64,000 bases of DNA from Chitinophagaceae bacterium BSSC1 (GTDB lineage: Bacteria > Bacteroidota > Bacteroidia > Chitinophagales > Chitinophagaceae), in assembly GCA_002256435.1 (NCBI GenBank), contig NKJC01000001.1, positions 868,001 to 932,000 of the forward strand, written 5' to 3'. Positions 53,614-61,751 of this stretch are shown here, piece by piece (position 1 is the first letter of the stretch; each line of letters opens with the position of its first letter). A model generated the notes under the pieces. That model did not search any database. It was not told the origin of the DNA and saw only the letters and a list, made by a program, of their open reading frames with translations. A program made the position numbers and the translations under genes.

Positions 53614-54393
53614 ATGGCAGAGAGCATTCCATATTATCACCCCATAGGCAAGGAAATAGAAGTCTTTTCCCATGCCTATCAAAACAAATTACCTGTCTTA
53701 TTAAAAGGACCTACTGGATCTGGTAAATCCAGATTTATAGAATATATGGCCAGTCAATTGAATAAAAAATTGTTGACCATCAGTTGTCATGAAGAGACAT
53801 CTTCTACAGATTTAATAGGAAGATTTATTATTAAAGGAGCTCAAACCATTTGGATTGATGGCCCATTAACCATTGCCTTAAAAGAAGGACATATAATTTA
53901 TTTAGATGAAATAGCAGAAGCAAGACCAGATGTGATAGTAGCCATACATCCATTAACCGATCACCGTAGAGAATTATATATTGATAAACTAGGTGAAACC
54001 TTTAAAGCACATGAAGATTTTATGTTGGTAGCATCTTTTAATCCGGGATATCAGCGGGGGTTTAAAGAATTAAAACCATCCACAAGACAACGATTTGTTG
54101 CCATGTCATTTAATTACCCAAGTGCAAAAATAGAAGCAGAAATTCTAATTATAGAAAGCAAATTAGAAACTGAAATGGCTAAACTGTTGGTTGCCCTTGG
54201 CTGTAAAATCAGGAACCTTACAGAACTTGGCCTTACAGAAACAGTTTCTACTAGACTTTTAATAGATGCAGGTAAGTTAATTAAATCTGGCTTGCCAAAA
54301 CGACTTGCTGTTAAGGTGGCGGTTGTAGAACCACTGACAGATGACCCCCAGATTTTAACAGCATTGAACGACTTGACCGATTTAATGATTTAA
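53614..54393 (+). CDS. norQ: NorQ/CbbQ-type MoxR AAA ATPase
   Basis: 259 residues, ATG start. Walker A is GPTGSGKSRFIEYM (32-39), followed by LTISCHEETSSTDLIGRF and IIYLDEIAEARPDVI (Walker B), then LVASFNPGYQRGFKELKPSTRQRF (sensor 1 and arginine finger). Such ATPases work with a VWA protein to insert the non-haem iron in NorB. The gene is 59 bases before norD. Confidence 0.93.
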   Translation: MAESIPYYHPIGKEIEVFSHAYQNKLPVLLKGPTGSGKSRFIEYMASQLNKKLLTISCHEETSSTDLIGRFIIKGAQTIWIDGPLTIALKEGHIIYLDEIAEARPDVIVAIHPLTDHRRELYIDKLGETFKAHEDFMLVASFNPGYQRGFKELKPSTRQRFVAMSFNYPSAKIEAEILIIESKLETEMAKLLVALGCKIRNLTELGLTETVSTRLLIDAGKLIKSGLPKRLAVKVAVVEPLTDDPQILTALNDLTDLMI

Positions 54394-54452
54394 AGAATTT
54401 ATTTACTTATTGATGTGATGAATTTTTAGAAATACATTAAATTTTTTAATGG

Positions 54453-56219
54453 ATGTCATTAGATGAATACTTATTTGGAAAAGCTGCAAATTACTTTAGG
54501 AAAACAAAAAAAGTATCAGCAGAAATTACTGAAAGAACAGTAGAATTGGAGCATATAAAACAACGGCTCATCATATTATCTAGGGCTATTACCGGAGATA
54601 CTATTGAAATATTTCCTGCGGAAAGAGAAGGTGGATACAAAGACAATAATTTTTTTCTCCCTTCCACTTTTGCGCTATTTCCAGAACAACAAGAAAACCT
54701 TTCCTATTATTTCTTTAGAATTCTATTTTTGTCAATACAAAAAAAGCTTGTACTTAATTGGTATGGTCCCGAAACTTTACCTTTAAATGAAGCTCGAAAA
54801 TCTGCAGAAGAATCTGCACCACTAGTCTTAGCGCAACTTTTCAATGAATTCCCATCAACTATAGAACTACATCAAATATTTAAGGCTCATTTAAATGATT
54901 TTGCAACACCAAAAATTGGTCCAGATTATAGTTGGCTTTATGGCAAGTGGATGCTTGATAGTATTTCAAAAAAACAACAGGCCGATTTGCAAAATATTTC
55001 AGCCCAATCAAAGTTAGTTACAGAACAGAAAACACCAACGGTGATAAAAGCAAAAGCTGTTGAAGAAGTAATATCTATTGAGGTTGATAAAAAACAACAA
55101 GAAGAATATGTGTTTACCCACAATTTTGAAAAAGTAGAAACAGCAGATGAATTTAATGGAGTTTGGCGTGACTTTGATGGAGAAGACGAGTTGGAAAAAC
55201 AAGCTAATGCCTTAAATGAGTTAAAAATGAAATATACGGTAAGGGTAGACGATATGGCGCATTCTGTTTATCAAGCAGACTTTACAGAAAATACTAACTT
55301 GAGTTATTGTGTTGAAACGGAAACATTGGGGCTTCATTTTCCTTACCCAGAATGGGACTATTCCAAACAAGCATATAAAGAAAATTTTTGTAAGGTCTAT
55401 CTCTCTAATCCATCAAAAAAGACCATTAATTATTATTTAGAAACCTTAAATAAAAATTCATCTACACTTTTAGGCCTTCGTAAAATGTTAACGCATGTAA
55501 ATAACAAAATGCAACAGCAAAGGAGACAGGTTCAAGGAAATGAATTTGAGATAGACGCTGTTACAGATTTATATGCAGACATACACTCGGGCCATACTCC
55601 TTCTGAAAAAATATACCTCTCAAATAGAAAAATAGAAAAAGATTTAAGTATCCTAATTTTACTTGATATTAGTTTATCAAGTGATGGTTATGCAAATGGA
55701 AATAGGGTAATTGATGTTGAAAAACAAGTAACCATTTTATTTGGAGAAATACTAAATGAATTCAAAATTGATTTTTCTATCAATTGTTTTTATTCTAAAA
55801 CTAGAAATCATTCTTCCTATTTAACCATAAAGGGATTTGATGAAACTTGGAATGAAGCCAAATACAAAATAGGAGCTGTTGAACCCTGCGGCTACACCAG
55901 AATTGGTGCGGCTCTCAGGCATTCAGGAACTTTACTTGACCAGCGTAACTTTAAAAATAAATGGGTCCTTTTAATATCAGATGGCAAACCAAATGATTAC
56001 GATAAATACGAGGGGAAATATGGCATCCAAGACGTAAAACAAGCATTAAGAGAATTGAATATCCGTCAAATCAATTCATATGCACTTGCCATTGAAGCAG
56101 AGGCTAAATTCTATCTGCCACAAATGTTCGGCCAAAATCACTATCAAATTCTAACAACACCAGTAGAATTATTACATGCATTGGTAAAACTTTACGAAAA
56201 AATTAAACACCAATCATAA
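54453..56219 (+). CDS. norD: NorD-type VWA-domain protein
   Basis: 588 residues from the ATG at 54453; an ATG four bases before is closed by TGA. The long N-terminal half is variable and charged. The C-terminal VWA domain begins LSILILLDISLSSDGYANG near residue 400, a DxSxS MIDAS site, with GYTRIGAALRHSGTLLDQR and KWVLLISDGKPNDYDKYEGK completing it. With NorQ it matures the NO reductase catalytic centre. The coding is A+T-rich. Confidence 0.93.
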   Translation: MSLDEYLFGKAANYFRKTKKVSAEITERTVELEHIKQRLIILSRAITGDTIEIFPAEREGGYKDNNFFLPSTFALFPEQQENLSYYFFRILFLSIQKKLVLNWYGPETLPLNEARKSAEESAPLVLAQLFNEFPSTIELHQIFKAHLNDFATPKIGPDYSWLYGKWMLDSISKKQQADLQNISAQSKLVTEQKTPTVIKAKAVEEVISIEVDKKQQEEYVFTHNFEKVETADEFNGVWRDFDGEDELEKQANALNELKMKYTVRVDDMAHSVYQADFTENTNLSYCVETETLGLHFPYPEWDYSKQAYKENFCKVYLSNPSKKTINYYLETLNKNSSTLLGLRKMLTHVNNKMQQQRRQVQGNEFEIDAVTDLYADIHSGHTPSEKIYLSNRKIEKDLSILILLDISLSSDGYANGNRVIDVEKQVTILFGEILNEFKIDFSINCFYSKTRNHSSYLTIKGFDETWNEAKYKIGAVEPCGYTRIGAALRHSGTLLDQRNFKNKWVLLISDGKPNDYDKYEGKYGIQDVKQALRELNIRQINSYALAIEAEAKFYLPQMFGQNHYQILTTPVELLHALVKLYEKIKHQS

Positions 56220-56221
56220 GT

Positions 56222-56806
56222 ATGATGAAAACCGATAATGCTAGTTCTAATAAAATATTTTATCCTCCGGGTGGAATTCTTCTCTGGATTATTATTTTCT
56301 TAGAATTAATCACTTTTGGAATGGGTATTATAGCCTTTGTGTATTATGGCAAACAAGATTCGGAACTGTTTCATCTAAGTAAGTTGAATTTGAATAAAAC
56401 AATTGGAGTAATTAATACGCTTCTATTGTTAACGAGTGGATTTTTTATGGCTGAATCTGTAAAAGGTATTAGACATTTAAATCTACAAAAAACTAAATCC
56501 TATTTACAATTAACCATGATGGGAGGATTGCTTTTTACTATACTAAAAGGTATAGAATATTTTCAAAAAATACAAGCCGGAATTACCCTAGAAACTAATT
56601 TGTTTTATACTTTTTATTGGCTATTAACAGGCTTTCATCTAGCTCATATAGTTGTAGGAATGATAATCTTATATTTTATGTATCATCAGTTAACTAAGAA
56701 AATAGCCACTGTTGATGTAGATGATTTTGAAGCAAGTGCAGCATTTTGGCATATGTGTGATTTGATTTGGCTGTTATTATTCCCAGTGCTATACCTTCTT
56801 TATTAA
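56222..56806 (+). CDS. norE: NorE-like cytochrome c oxidase subunit III family protein
   Basis: 194 residues (ATG at 56222 or 56225), five helices. FYPPGGILLWIIIFLELITFGMG and AGITLETNLFYTFYWLLTGFHLAHIVVG follow the subunit III pattern of NorE, with the ending DMICDLIWLLLFPVLYLLY-like WHMCDLIW. NorE improves NO reductase activity but is not required in all species. The stop of norD is 2 bases before its ATG, so it is translationally linked. Confidence 0.88.
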   Translation: MMKTDNASSNKIFYPPGGILLWIIIFLELITFGMGIIAFVYYGKQDSELFHLSKLNLNKTIGVINTLLLLTSGFFMAESVKGIRHLNLQKTKSYLQLTMMGGLLFTILKGIEYFQKIQAGITLETNLFYTFYWLLTGFHLAHIVVGMIILYFMYHQLTKKIATVDVDDFEASAAFWHMCDLIWLLLFPVLYLLY

Positions 56807-56819
56807 AAATCTTCAACCC

Positions 56820-57059
56820 ATGGAAATGAAAATTAACAATAGAATTACTTGGGTTGTCCTAATACTACTAACCACTACAACTGCGCTTATTACTGAATTT
56901 AAATATGCCGCCTATTTCATTATGGGGATTTCAGTGATTAAATCAATGTTGGTTGCCTTTCAATTTATGGAATTAAAATACGCGCACCCATTTTGGAAAA
57001 CTGCACTACCCTTGCTTATTTTACTATTAGCAATTATTATCTTACTAATTCTACAATAG
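56820..57059 (+). CDS. norF: NorF/COX4-like small membrane protein
   Basis: 79 residues with three helices (MKINNRITWVVLILLTTTTA, YFIMGISVIKSMLVAFQFME and FWKTALPLLILLLAIIILLI). The pattern fits prokaryotic COX IV/NorF proteins placed after norE. It closes the operon 13 bases after norE. Its role is probably assembly or stability of the NO reductase complex. Confidence 0.8.
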   Translation: MEMKINNRITWVVLILLTTTTALITEFKYAAYFIMGISVIKSMLVAFQFMELKYAHPFWKTALPLLILLLAIIILLILQ

Positions 57060-57099
57060 TCATAAAATAGGAAAGAGAAAACTAGCAACTTTTAAAAAC

Positions 57100-58044
57100 C
57101 TATTTTTTTAAACCAATTTCTCTAAGACGCTCATCTAGGTATTCACCTGCGGTGATGTCTTCATAGACTTTTGGATGTTCCGCGTCTATACAACCAGGCA
57201 AACAGGCCAGACTCATTTCACTGAGTGGATGCAAAAAGAAAGGCATAGAAAAACGACTGGTATGCCAATGCTCTCTTGCTGGATTCACTACCCTGTGCGT
57301 GGTGCTGCGCAGTTTATTATTGGTGAGTCTCTGCAACATGTCTCCCACATTCACCACAATCTGGTCTGGCAAAGAAGTTACGGCTACCCAGTCTCCTTGT
57401 TTGGTCAGAATCTGCAAACCATCGGCCGATGCGCCAACCAATAAAGTAATCAGGTTAATGTCTTCGTGTTGTTCGGCCCTAATAGCACTCTTGGGTTCTA
57501 CTATAATGGGTGGATAATGGATGCATCGTAAAATGCTATTCCCGTTTTTGATATGTGGGTCAAAATAAAATTCATCCAAACCCAAGTAAAGGGCAATGGC
57601 CTGTAACATAGCCCCACCGCTTTTTTCAAAATGCCTGTAGGCACTAAAGATGGTGGGATTAAAAGCAGGAATTTCTGCTACTTGTACATTGTCAGGATAG
57701 TGTTCGTTCACAACATCGCCATTGGCAAGTGTTTGGCCGTATTGAAAAAACTCTTTTAAGTCTGGTGCTTCACTGCCCTTGGCGTGCTCTCTTCCAAAAC
57801 TGGTATAACCACGCTGACCAGCTAGTCCAGGAATTTCATAAGTCAATTTTTTCTCTAGTGGTAGGGAGAAAAATTGTTGCACATACTCGTATTGTTGGGC
57901 AATTAATTCATCTGGAATGCCATGATTTTTAACGGCCACAAAACCCACTGTTTCATAGGCTTCTCCCAATTCTTTGATAAAAGCCTGTTTGGATGCTGCC
58001 GTGCCATTTACAAATTGGTCAAGGTCAACTACTGGTATACCCAT
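57100..58044 (-). CDS. 2-oxoglutarate/Fe(II) oxygenase, isopenicillin N synthase family
   Basis: 314 residues, ATG start. IPVVDLDQFVNG and VGFVAVKNHGIPDELI are the family opening. The iron site appears as QHEDINLITLLVG (HxD) and TTHRVVNPAREHWHTSRFSMP (distal His and the RxS for 2-oxoglutarate). It hydroxylates or oxidises an unknown substrate. Flanking genes are unrelated, and it converges on norF. Confidence 0.9.
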   Translation of the reverse strand: MGIPVVDLDQFVNGTAASKQAFIKELGEAYETVGFVAVKNHGIPDELIAQQYEYVQQFFSLPLEKKLTYEIPGLAGQRGYTSFGREHAKGSEAPDLKEFFQYGQTLANGDVVNEHYPDNVQVAEIPAFNPTIFSAYRHFEKSGGAMLQAIALYLGLDEFYFDPHIKNGNSILRCIHYPPIIVEPKSAIRAEQHEDINLITLLVGASADGLQILTKQGDWVAVTSLPDQIVVNVGDMLQRLTNNKLRSTTHRVVNPAREHWHTSRFSMPFFLHPLSEMSLACLPGCIDAEHPKVYEDITAGEYLDERLREIGLKK

Positions 58045-58169
58045 ATGTTTGATTTTGAGGTCTGCAATCGGTTTTAAACTTCAACAGTAATAAAATTACA
58101 AAACAAGCCGCTATTTAGTTCCTATGTATAAAACTAGACAGTCTGCTAGTTTTTTATCAACTTTAGCGC

Positions 58170-59216
58170 ATGAAACATTTACGGCCCACCGCGTTCATAA
58201 TTGTTATTTGCCTATTGGCTGCCTGCTCCAACAAGTTAGCAAAAATTGCGCAGTTACCCGCTTATCAATTCAACAGCAATGACGGCGTACCGGATTATAG
58301 CCAGCTTCAGTATTGGGCAGCGCATCCACAAAAACACGACCCTTCCGATTCGGTTCCTGCTTCACTATTAGCAGATTATAGACCCGATAGCACGGTAGAT
58401 ATTTTCTTTGTGCATCCCACTAGCTATACCAAGGAAGGTCGTGAACTGGGATGGAATGCAGCCATTGATAACGCGGAACTCAATGCCAAAACGGACTATG
58501 GTTCTATCCTGTTTCAGGCATCGGTTTTTAATGCTGCGGGCAGGGTGTTTGCGCCAAGATACAGACAAGCGCATTTGTCTGCCTATTATCCCAAAGACGC
58601 AAGTGATAGTGCTGGCGCGATGGCTGCTTTTGAGCTGGCATACAAAGACGTGAAAACTGCTTTTGAGTATTATTTGGCGCATGAAAATAAGGGCAGACCC
58701 ATGATCATAGCTTCTCATAGTCAGGGAAGCACGCATGCCAAACGTTTATTGAAAGAATATTTTGACAACAAGACTTTGAAAAACCGATTGGTGGTGGCTT
58801 ATGTGGTGGGCATGGCTTTGGACCCCGCTATGTATAGCAGTATTCCTATTTGTAGCAACCCTAATCAAACCGGTTGTATCTGTGCCTGGAGAACATATCA
58901 AACAGATTATAAACCACCATTTGTACTCAAAGAAAATTTTGTTTCTGCAGTGACCAATCCGCTCAGCTGGGATACCAGTTCCGTTAAAGTAAGCCGTGAT
59001 TTAAACAAGGGAGGCATTCTACTCAATTTTAATAAAGCAGTTCCAAGAGTGACCAGTGCCCAAGTGGCAGGTGGTGTGCTCTGGACCGAGAAGCCACATT
59101 TCTTTGGAAGAATGTTTTATACCAGCAAGAACTACCATATTGCCGACTACAATTTATACTACCAAAATATTCGGGAGAATGTGGCTCAACGTATCAGCGC
59201 TTTTTGGAAACGATAG
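58170..59216 (+). CDS. DUF3089 lipoprotein, lipase-like hydrolase
   Basis: 348 residues, ATG start. The lipobox is at Cys19 (LLAACSNK), then VDIFFVHPTSY, FQASVFNAAGRVFAPRYRQ and the nucleophile elbow IIASHSQGSTHAKRLL (Ser in SHSQG). The family has an alpha/beta hydrolase fold and is presumed to hydrolyse esters or peptides at the cell surface. A weak terminator follows. Function in this organism is unknown. Confidence 0.86.
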   Translation: MKHLRPTAFIIVICLLAACSNKLAKIAQLPAYQFNSNDGVPDYSQLQYWAAHPQKHDPSDSVPASLLADYRPDSTVDIFFVHPTSYTKEGRELGWNAAIDNAELNAKTDYGSILFQASVFNAAGRVFAPRYRQAHLSAYYPKDASDSAGAMAAFELAYKDVKTAFEYYLAHENKGRPMIIASHSQGSTHAKRLLKEYFDNKTLKNRLVVAYVVGMALDPAMYSSIPICSNPNQTGCICAWRTYQTDYKPPFVLKENFVSAVTNPLSWDTSSVKVSRDLNKGGILLNFNKAVPRVTSAQVAGGVLWTEKPHFFGRMFYTSKNYHIADYNLYYQNIRENVAQRISAFWKR

Positions 59217-59218
59217 GC

Positions 59219-59250
59219 AAAAAAAGACCCCGCTCTTTCAAGCGAGGTCA
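59219..59250 (-). terminator. Terminator-like hairpin between the DUF3089 gene and the T9SS fragment
   Basis: GACCCCGCT and AGCGAGGTC (59226-59249) pair with one mismatch over nine bases. Read on minus, an A run (59219-59225) becomes a T run, so it suits the minus-strand fragment; on plus it lacks a T tail but may still act for the DUF3089 gene. Confidence 0.65.
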
Positions 59251-59276
59251 GCCGGTTTACCCTAGGAAATTGGATT

Positions 59277-59585
59277 TTACTGTTTGGTAAAACGGAAAGA
59301 CTTTATAAAAGAATCCCTAAAAAAAGCATTCAATACATAGACCCCGCTGCGCAAATCGCTCATATTCAAAGCTATTCGCTGATTGCCCTCTTCCATGGAA
59401 GTGACTACTGTTTTGGCCACCCTGCCCTGGATATCCAGAACTTTGAGTACCAACCTACCGGTTGTGCAGTCTAGCACAGTTAGGTGGCTGCTGTCTTCCA
59501 CCAGCATGGGTTGTAAACTTTCAATGTGCATCTGGATGCATTTATCAGTGAACGGTTTAGGGGCGGGGGGACAATCCAATGACAC
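59277..59585 (-). CDS. Orphan T9SS-type sorting-domain fragment
   Basis: 102 residues from a GTG at 59585; an ATG at 59531 (84 residues) is another option. The sequence LVLKVLDIQGRVAKTVVTSM, then NMSDLRSGVYVLNAFFRDSF and IKSFRFTKQ, has the beta-sandwich pattern of T9SS type A C-terminal domains (Ig-like, ending in KxxFxKQ). No passenger domain or signal peptide is attached. The frame is open upstream without a start until the XRE gene, so it may be the tail of a larger gene removed by recombination, or a small product of unknown use. Confidence 0.6.
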   Translation of the reverse strand: MSLDCPPAPKPFTDKCIQMHIESLQPMLVEDSSHLTVLDCTTGRLVLKVLDIQGRVAKTVVTSMEEGNQRIALNMSDLRSGVYVLNAFFRDSFIKSFRFTKQ

Positions 59586-59663
59586 CGCGGCAGCAAATTC
59601 TGCTGCTTGATTTTTTAAAAAGCGGAAAAATGGGGGTTTTATTGTGTTGCATGAATGGAATTT

Positions 59664-60020
59664 CTATTTTCCTACCTTTTTATTGGACTTTATCTCAGTT
59701 TTTAGGCTTTCTAATTCTTTTTGGAGGGCTAGAATCAATTGGTGAATGTTTTCAATTTCACGCTGGGTAGCGATGCCATATTTTTTAATATCGTCCTGGG
59801 CATTATTTAAAGGCACTGGATGGTCATGAAAGAAAACAGCTACATCCACTTCCAGAATTTCAGCAATCTGAAGCAATCGGGTTGCAGAAGGGTCTGATTC
59901 TCCCCTTTCTATTTTGGCATAGGCTCCAGCCGTTATACCCAATTCCATACCCATATTTTCCTGGCTATAATCCTTGCTCTCCCGGAGCTTTCTGATTCTA
60001 TTTCCGATGGTTTTCTTCAC
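59664..60020 (-). CDS. XRE-family transcriptional regulator of the restriction-modification locus
   Basis: 118 residues from a GTG start (60020; no ATG in frame upstream). The helix-turn-helix covers about residues 5-62: IRKLRESKDYSQENMGMELG, ITAGAYAKIERGESDPSATR. A helical tail (NIHQLILALQKELESLKTEI) may mediate dimerisation. It is divergent from mod. Two inverted repeats lie in the 135-base intergenic region, so it probably acts as a controller (C-type) protein delaying or balancing the RM genes. Confidence 0.8.
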   Translation of the reverse strand: MKKTIGNRIRKLRESKDYSQENMGMELGITAGAYAKIERGESDPSATRLLQIAEILEVDVAVFFHDHPVPLNNAQDDIKKYGIATQREIENIHQLILALQKELESLKTEIKSNKKVGK

Positions 60021-60054
60021 CCAATAAAATTCGCATACCCTTTTTTGCTGAACT

Positions 60055-60068
60055 GTCCTCAGACGGAC
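60055..60068. promoter_or_regulatory. Candidate operator 1 in the XRE/mod intergenic region
   Basis: GTCC-n6-GGAC (GTCCTCAGACGGAC), 34 bases upstream of the regulator start. It shares GGAC with the second site. Symmetric arms suggest binding by the XRE protein. Confidence 0.5.
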
Positions 60069-60123
60069 TATATCTGTTCTTAAAGTTCATTTATTGTCAT
60101 ATTAGTATATATTTGAAGCCTAA

Positions 60124-60139
60124 GGACAGTTTTTCTGTC
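60124..60139. promoter_or_regulatory. Candidate operator 2 in the XRE/mod intergenic region
   Basis: GACAG-n5-CTGTC (GGACAGTTTTTCTGTC), 16 bases upstream of the mod ATG. Perfect five-base arms, placed where binding would block mod transcription or translation. Confidence 0.5.
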
Positions 60140-60155
60140 GTTTGGGGACTATTAC

Positions 60156-61742
60156 ATGCCAATATTACACTGGATAGGTAAGGACAAGGTGATCAACCAC
60201 CATCTGGATGTTCCATTCAAGGTGTTGGAACAGCAGTACCATTATCCCAGTGAAGTATCCATCCTAGGCAATGAGTCCCCTTCTAGCGGAAACAAGATTA
60301 TTCACGGAGACAATTTGGAAGCTTTAAAAGCCCTATTACCTGAATATGAAGGCAAGATCAAATGCATTTATATAGATCCCCCTTACAATACTGGAAATGA
60401 GGGATGGGCGTACAATGACAATGTCAATGACCCCAAAATAAAAAAATGGTTATCTGAAACCGTAGGAAAAGAAGGAGAGGACCTTACTCGTCATGATAAG
60501 TGGTTATGCATGATGTACCCTAGATTAAAACTCTTGCACAAGTTATTGGCAGAGGACGGGGCGATATTTATTTCTATTGATGATAATGAACAGGCTAATC
60601 TGAAATTGATTTGTGATGAAATTTTTGGTATAGGAAACTTTGTTTCAAATATTATTTGGGAAAAAAATTACTCCCCTAGAAATGATGCCAAATTTTTTTC
60701 AGCATCGCATGATTTTATAATTACGTATTCAAAAAATAAAATCAAATGGAATAGAAATTTACTACCAAGAGGTGAAAAGCAAAATAAATTTTATAAATAC
60801 AATGATAATGATGGAAGAGGGAATTGGAGACCTGACAATATTCTTGTTAAAACATTTTCAGAATCAGGTGTATTCGAAATTTTTAATACTAAAACCGGAA
60901 AATATCATTTACCTCCAAAAGGTAGTTGCTATAGAATTTCTCGAGAAAAAGCCAATTCTCTTTTAGAAGAAAACAAAATCTATTTTGGAAAAGATGGAAA
61001 AGGTAAACCCCAACTTAAACGATATTTATCTGAAGTAATACAAGGAGTTGTGCCACAAACAATTTGGAAATATGATGAGGTTGGACATAATCAAATTGGC
61101 AAAAAAGAATTAAATGAAATTTTCGAAGATAATGTATTCGATACACCAAAGCCTTCAAAATTAATTGAGGCAATTATAAAATTATCCTCTAATAAAGGAG
61201 ATATTATCCTTGACAGTTTTGCTGGATCAGGAACCACCGCCCATGCTGTTATGAACTTGAACAAACAAGATGGCGGCAATAGAAAATTCATTTTGATTGA
61301 AATGGAAGACTATGCCAAAGACATTACCGCTGAAAGGGTAAAACGGGTAATATCAGGCTATGCCGATAAAGAAGGAACAGGAGGCAATTTTGATTATTAT
61401 GAATTAGGTGAATCCTTATTTGATGAAGATGGATTACTGAATCAAGCGGTTGCGCCAGAGAAGATCAGGTCTTATATCTATTACACGGAAACCAAGAAAG
61501 CATTAGCAAATAGTACTGAAACAGACAATGCTGCTTATCTGGGAATGGACAACCAAACTGCTTATTATTTTCATTATACACCCAATGAAACAACCAGTTT
61601 GAACCATGATTTTCTAGCCACCATCAAGACCAAGGCAGAACAATATATCATTTATGCTGACAACTGTAACCTTGCCAAATCATTTCTGAATCAGAACCAT
61701 ATTATTTTCAAAAAAATACCCCGAGACATTACCCGTTTTTAA
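60156..61742 (+). CDS. mod: Type III restriction-modification methyltransferase (Mod), beta class
   Basis: 528 residues, ATG start. The catalytic motif DPPYNTG at residue 74 precedes the AdoMet motif DSFAGSGTTAHAV at 354, the beta-class order of adenine-N6 methyltransferases. The middle (about 160-330) is the target-recognition region and is A+T-rich: 16 G+C in 60 at 60781-60840 against 23 in 60 at 60301-60360 and 26 in 60 at 61321-61380. The recognition sequence cannot be read from the protein. The res gene begins 9 bases after its stop. Confidence 0.93.
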   Translation: MPILHWIGKDKVINHHLDVPFKVLEQQYHYPSEVSILGNESPSSGNKIIHGDNLEALKALLPEYEGKIKCIYIDPPYNTGNEGWAYNDNVNDPKIKKWLSETVGKEGEDLTRHDKWLCMMYPRLKLLHKLLAEDGAIFISIDDNEQANLKLICDEIFGIGNFVSNIIWEKNYSPRNDAKFFSASHDFIITYSKNKIKWNRNLLPRGEKQNKFYKYNDNDGRGNWRPDNILVKTFSESGVFEIFNTKTGKYHLPPKGSCYRISREKANSLLEENKIYFGKDGKGKPQLKRYLSEVIQGVVPQTIWKYDEVGHNQIGKKELNEIFEDNVFDTPKPSKLIEAIIKLSSNKGDIILDSFAGSGTTAHAVMNLNKQDGGNRKFILIEMEDYAKDITAERVKRVISGYADKEGTGGNFDYYELGESLFDEDGLLNQAVAPEKIRSYIYYTETKKALANSTETDNAAYLGMDNQTAYYFHYTPNETTSLNHDFLATIKTKAEQYIIYADNCNLAKSFLNQNHIIFKKIPRDITRF

Positions 61743-61751
61743 CCCTACTAT

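Noticed and set aside
60156-61742. Phase-variable repeat in mod
   Set aside because: The longest homopolymers are A7 and T7 near 60,661-60,700 and no tetra- or pentanucleotide tract occurs, so switching by slippage is not supported.
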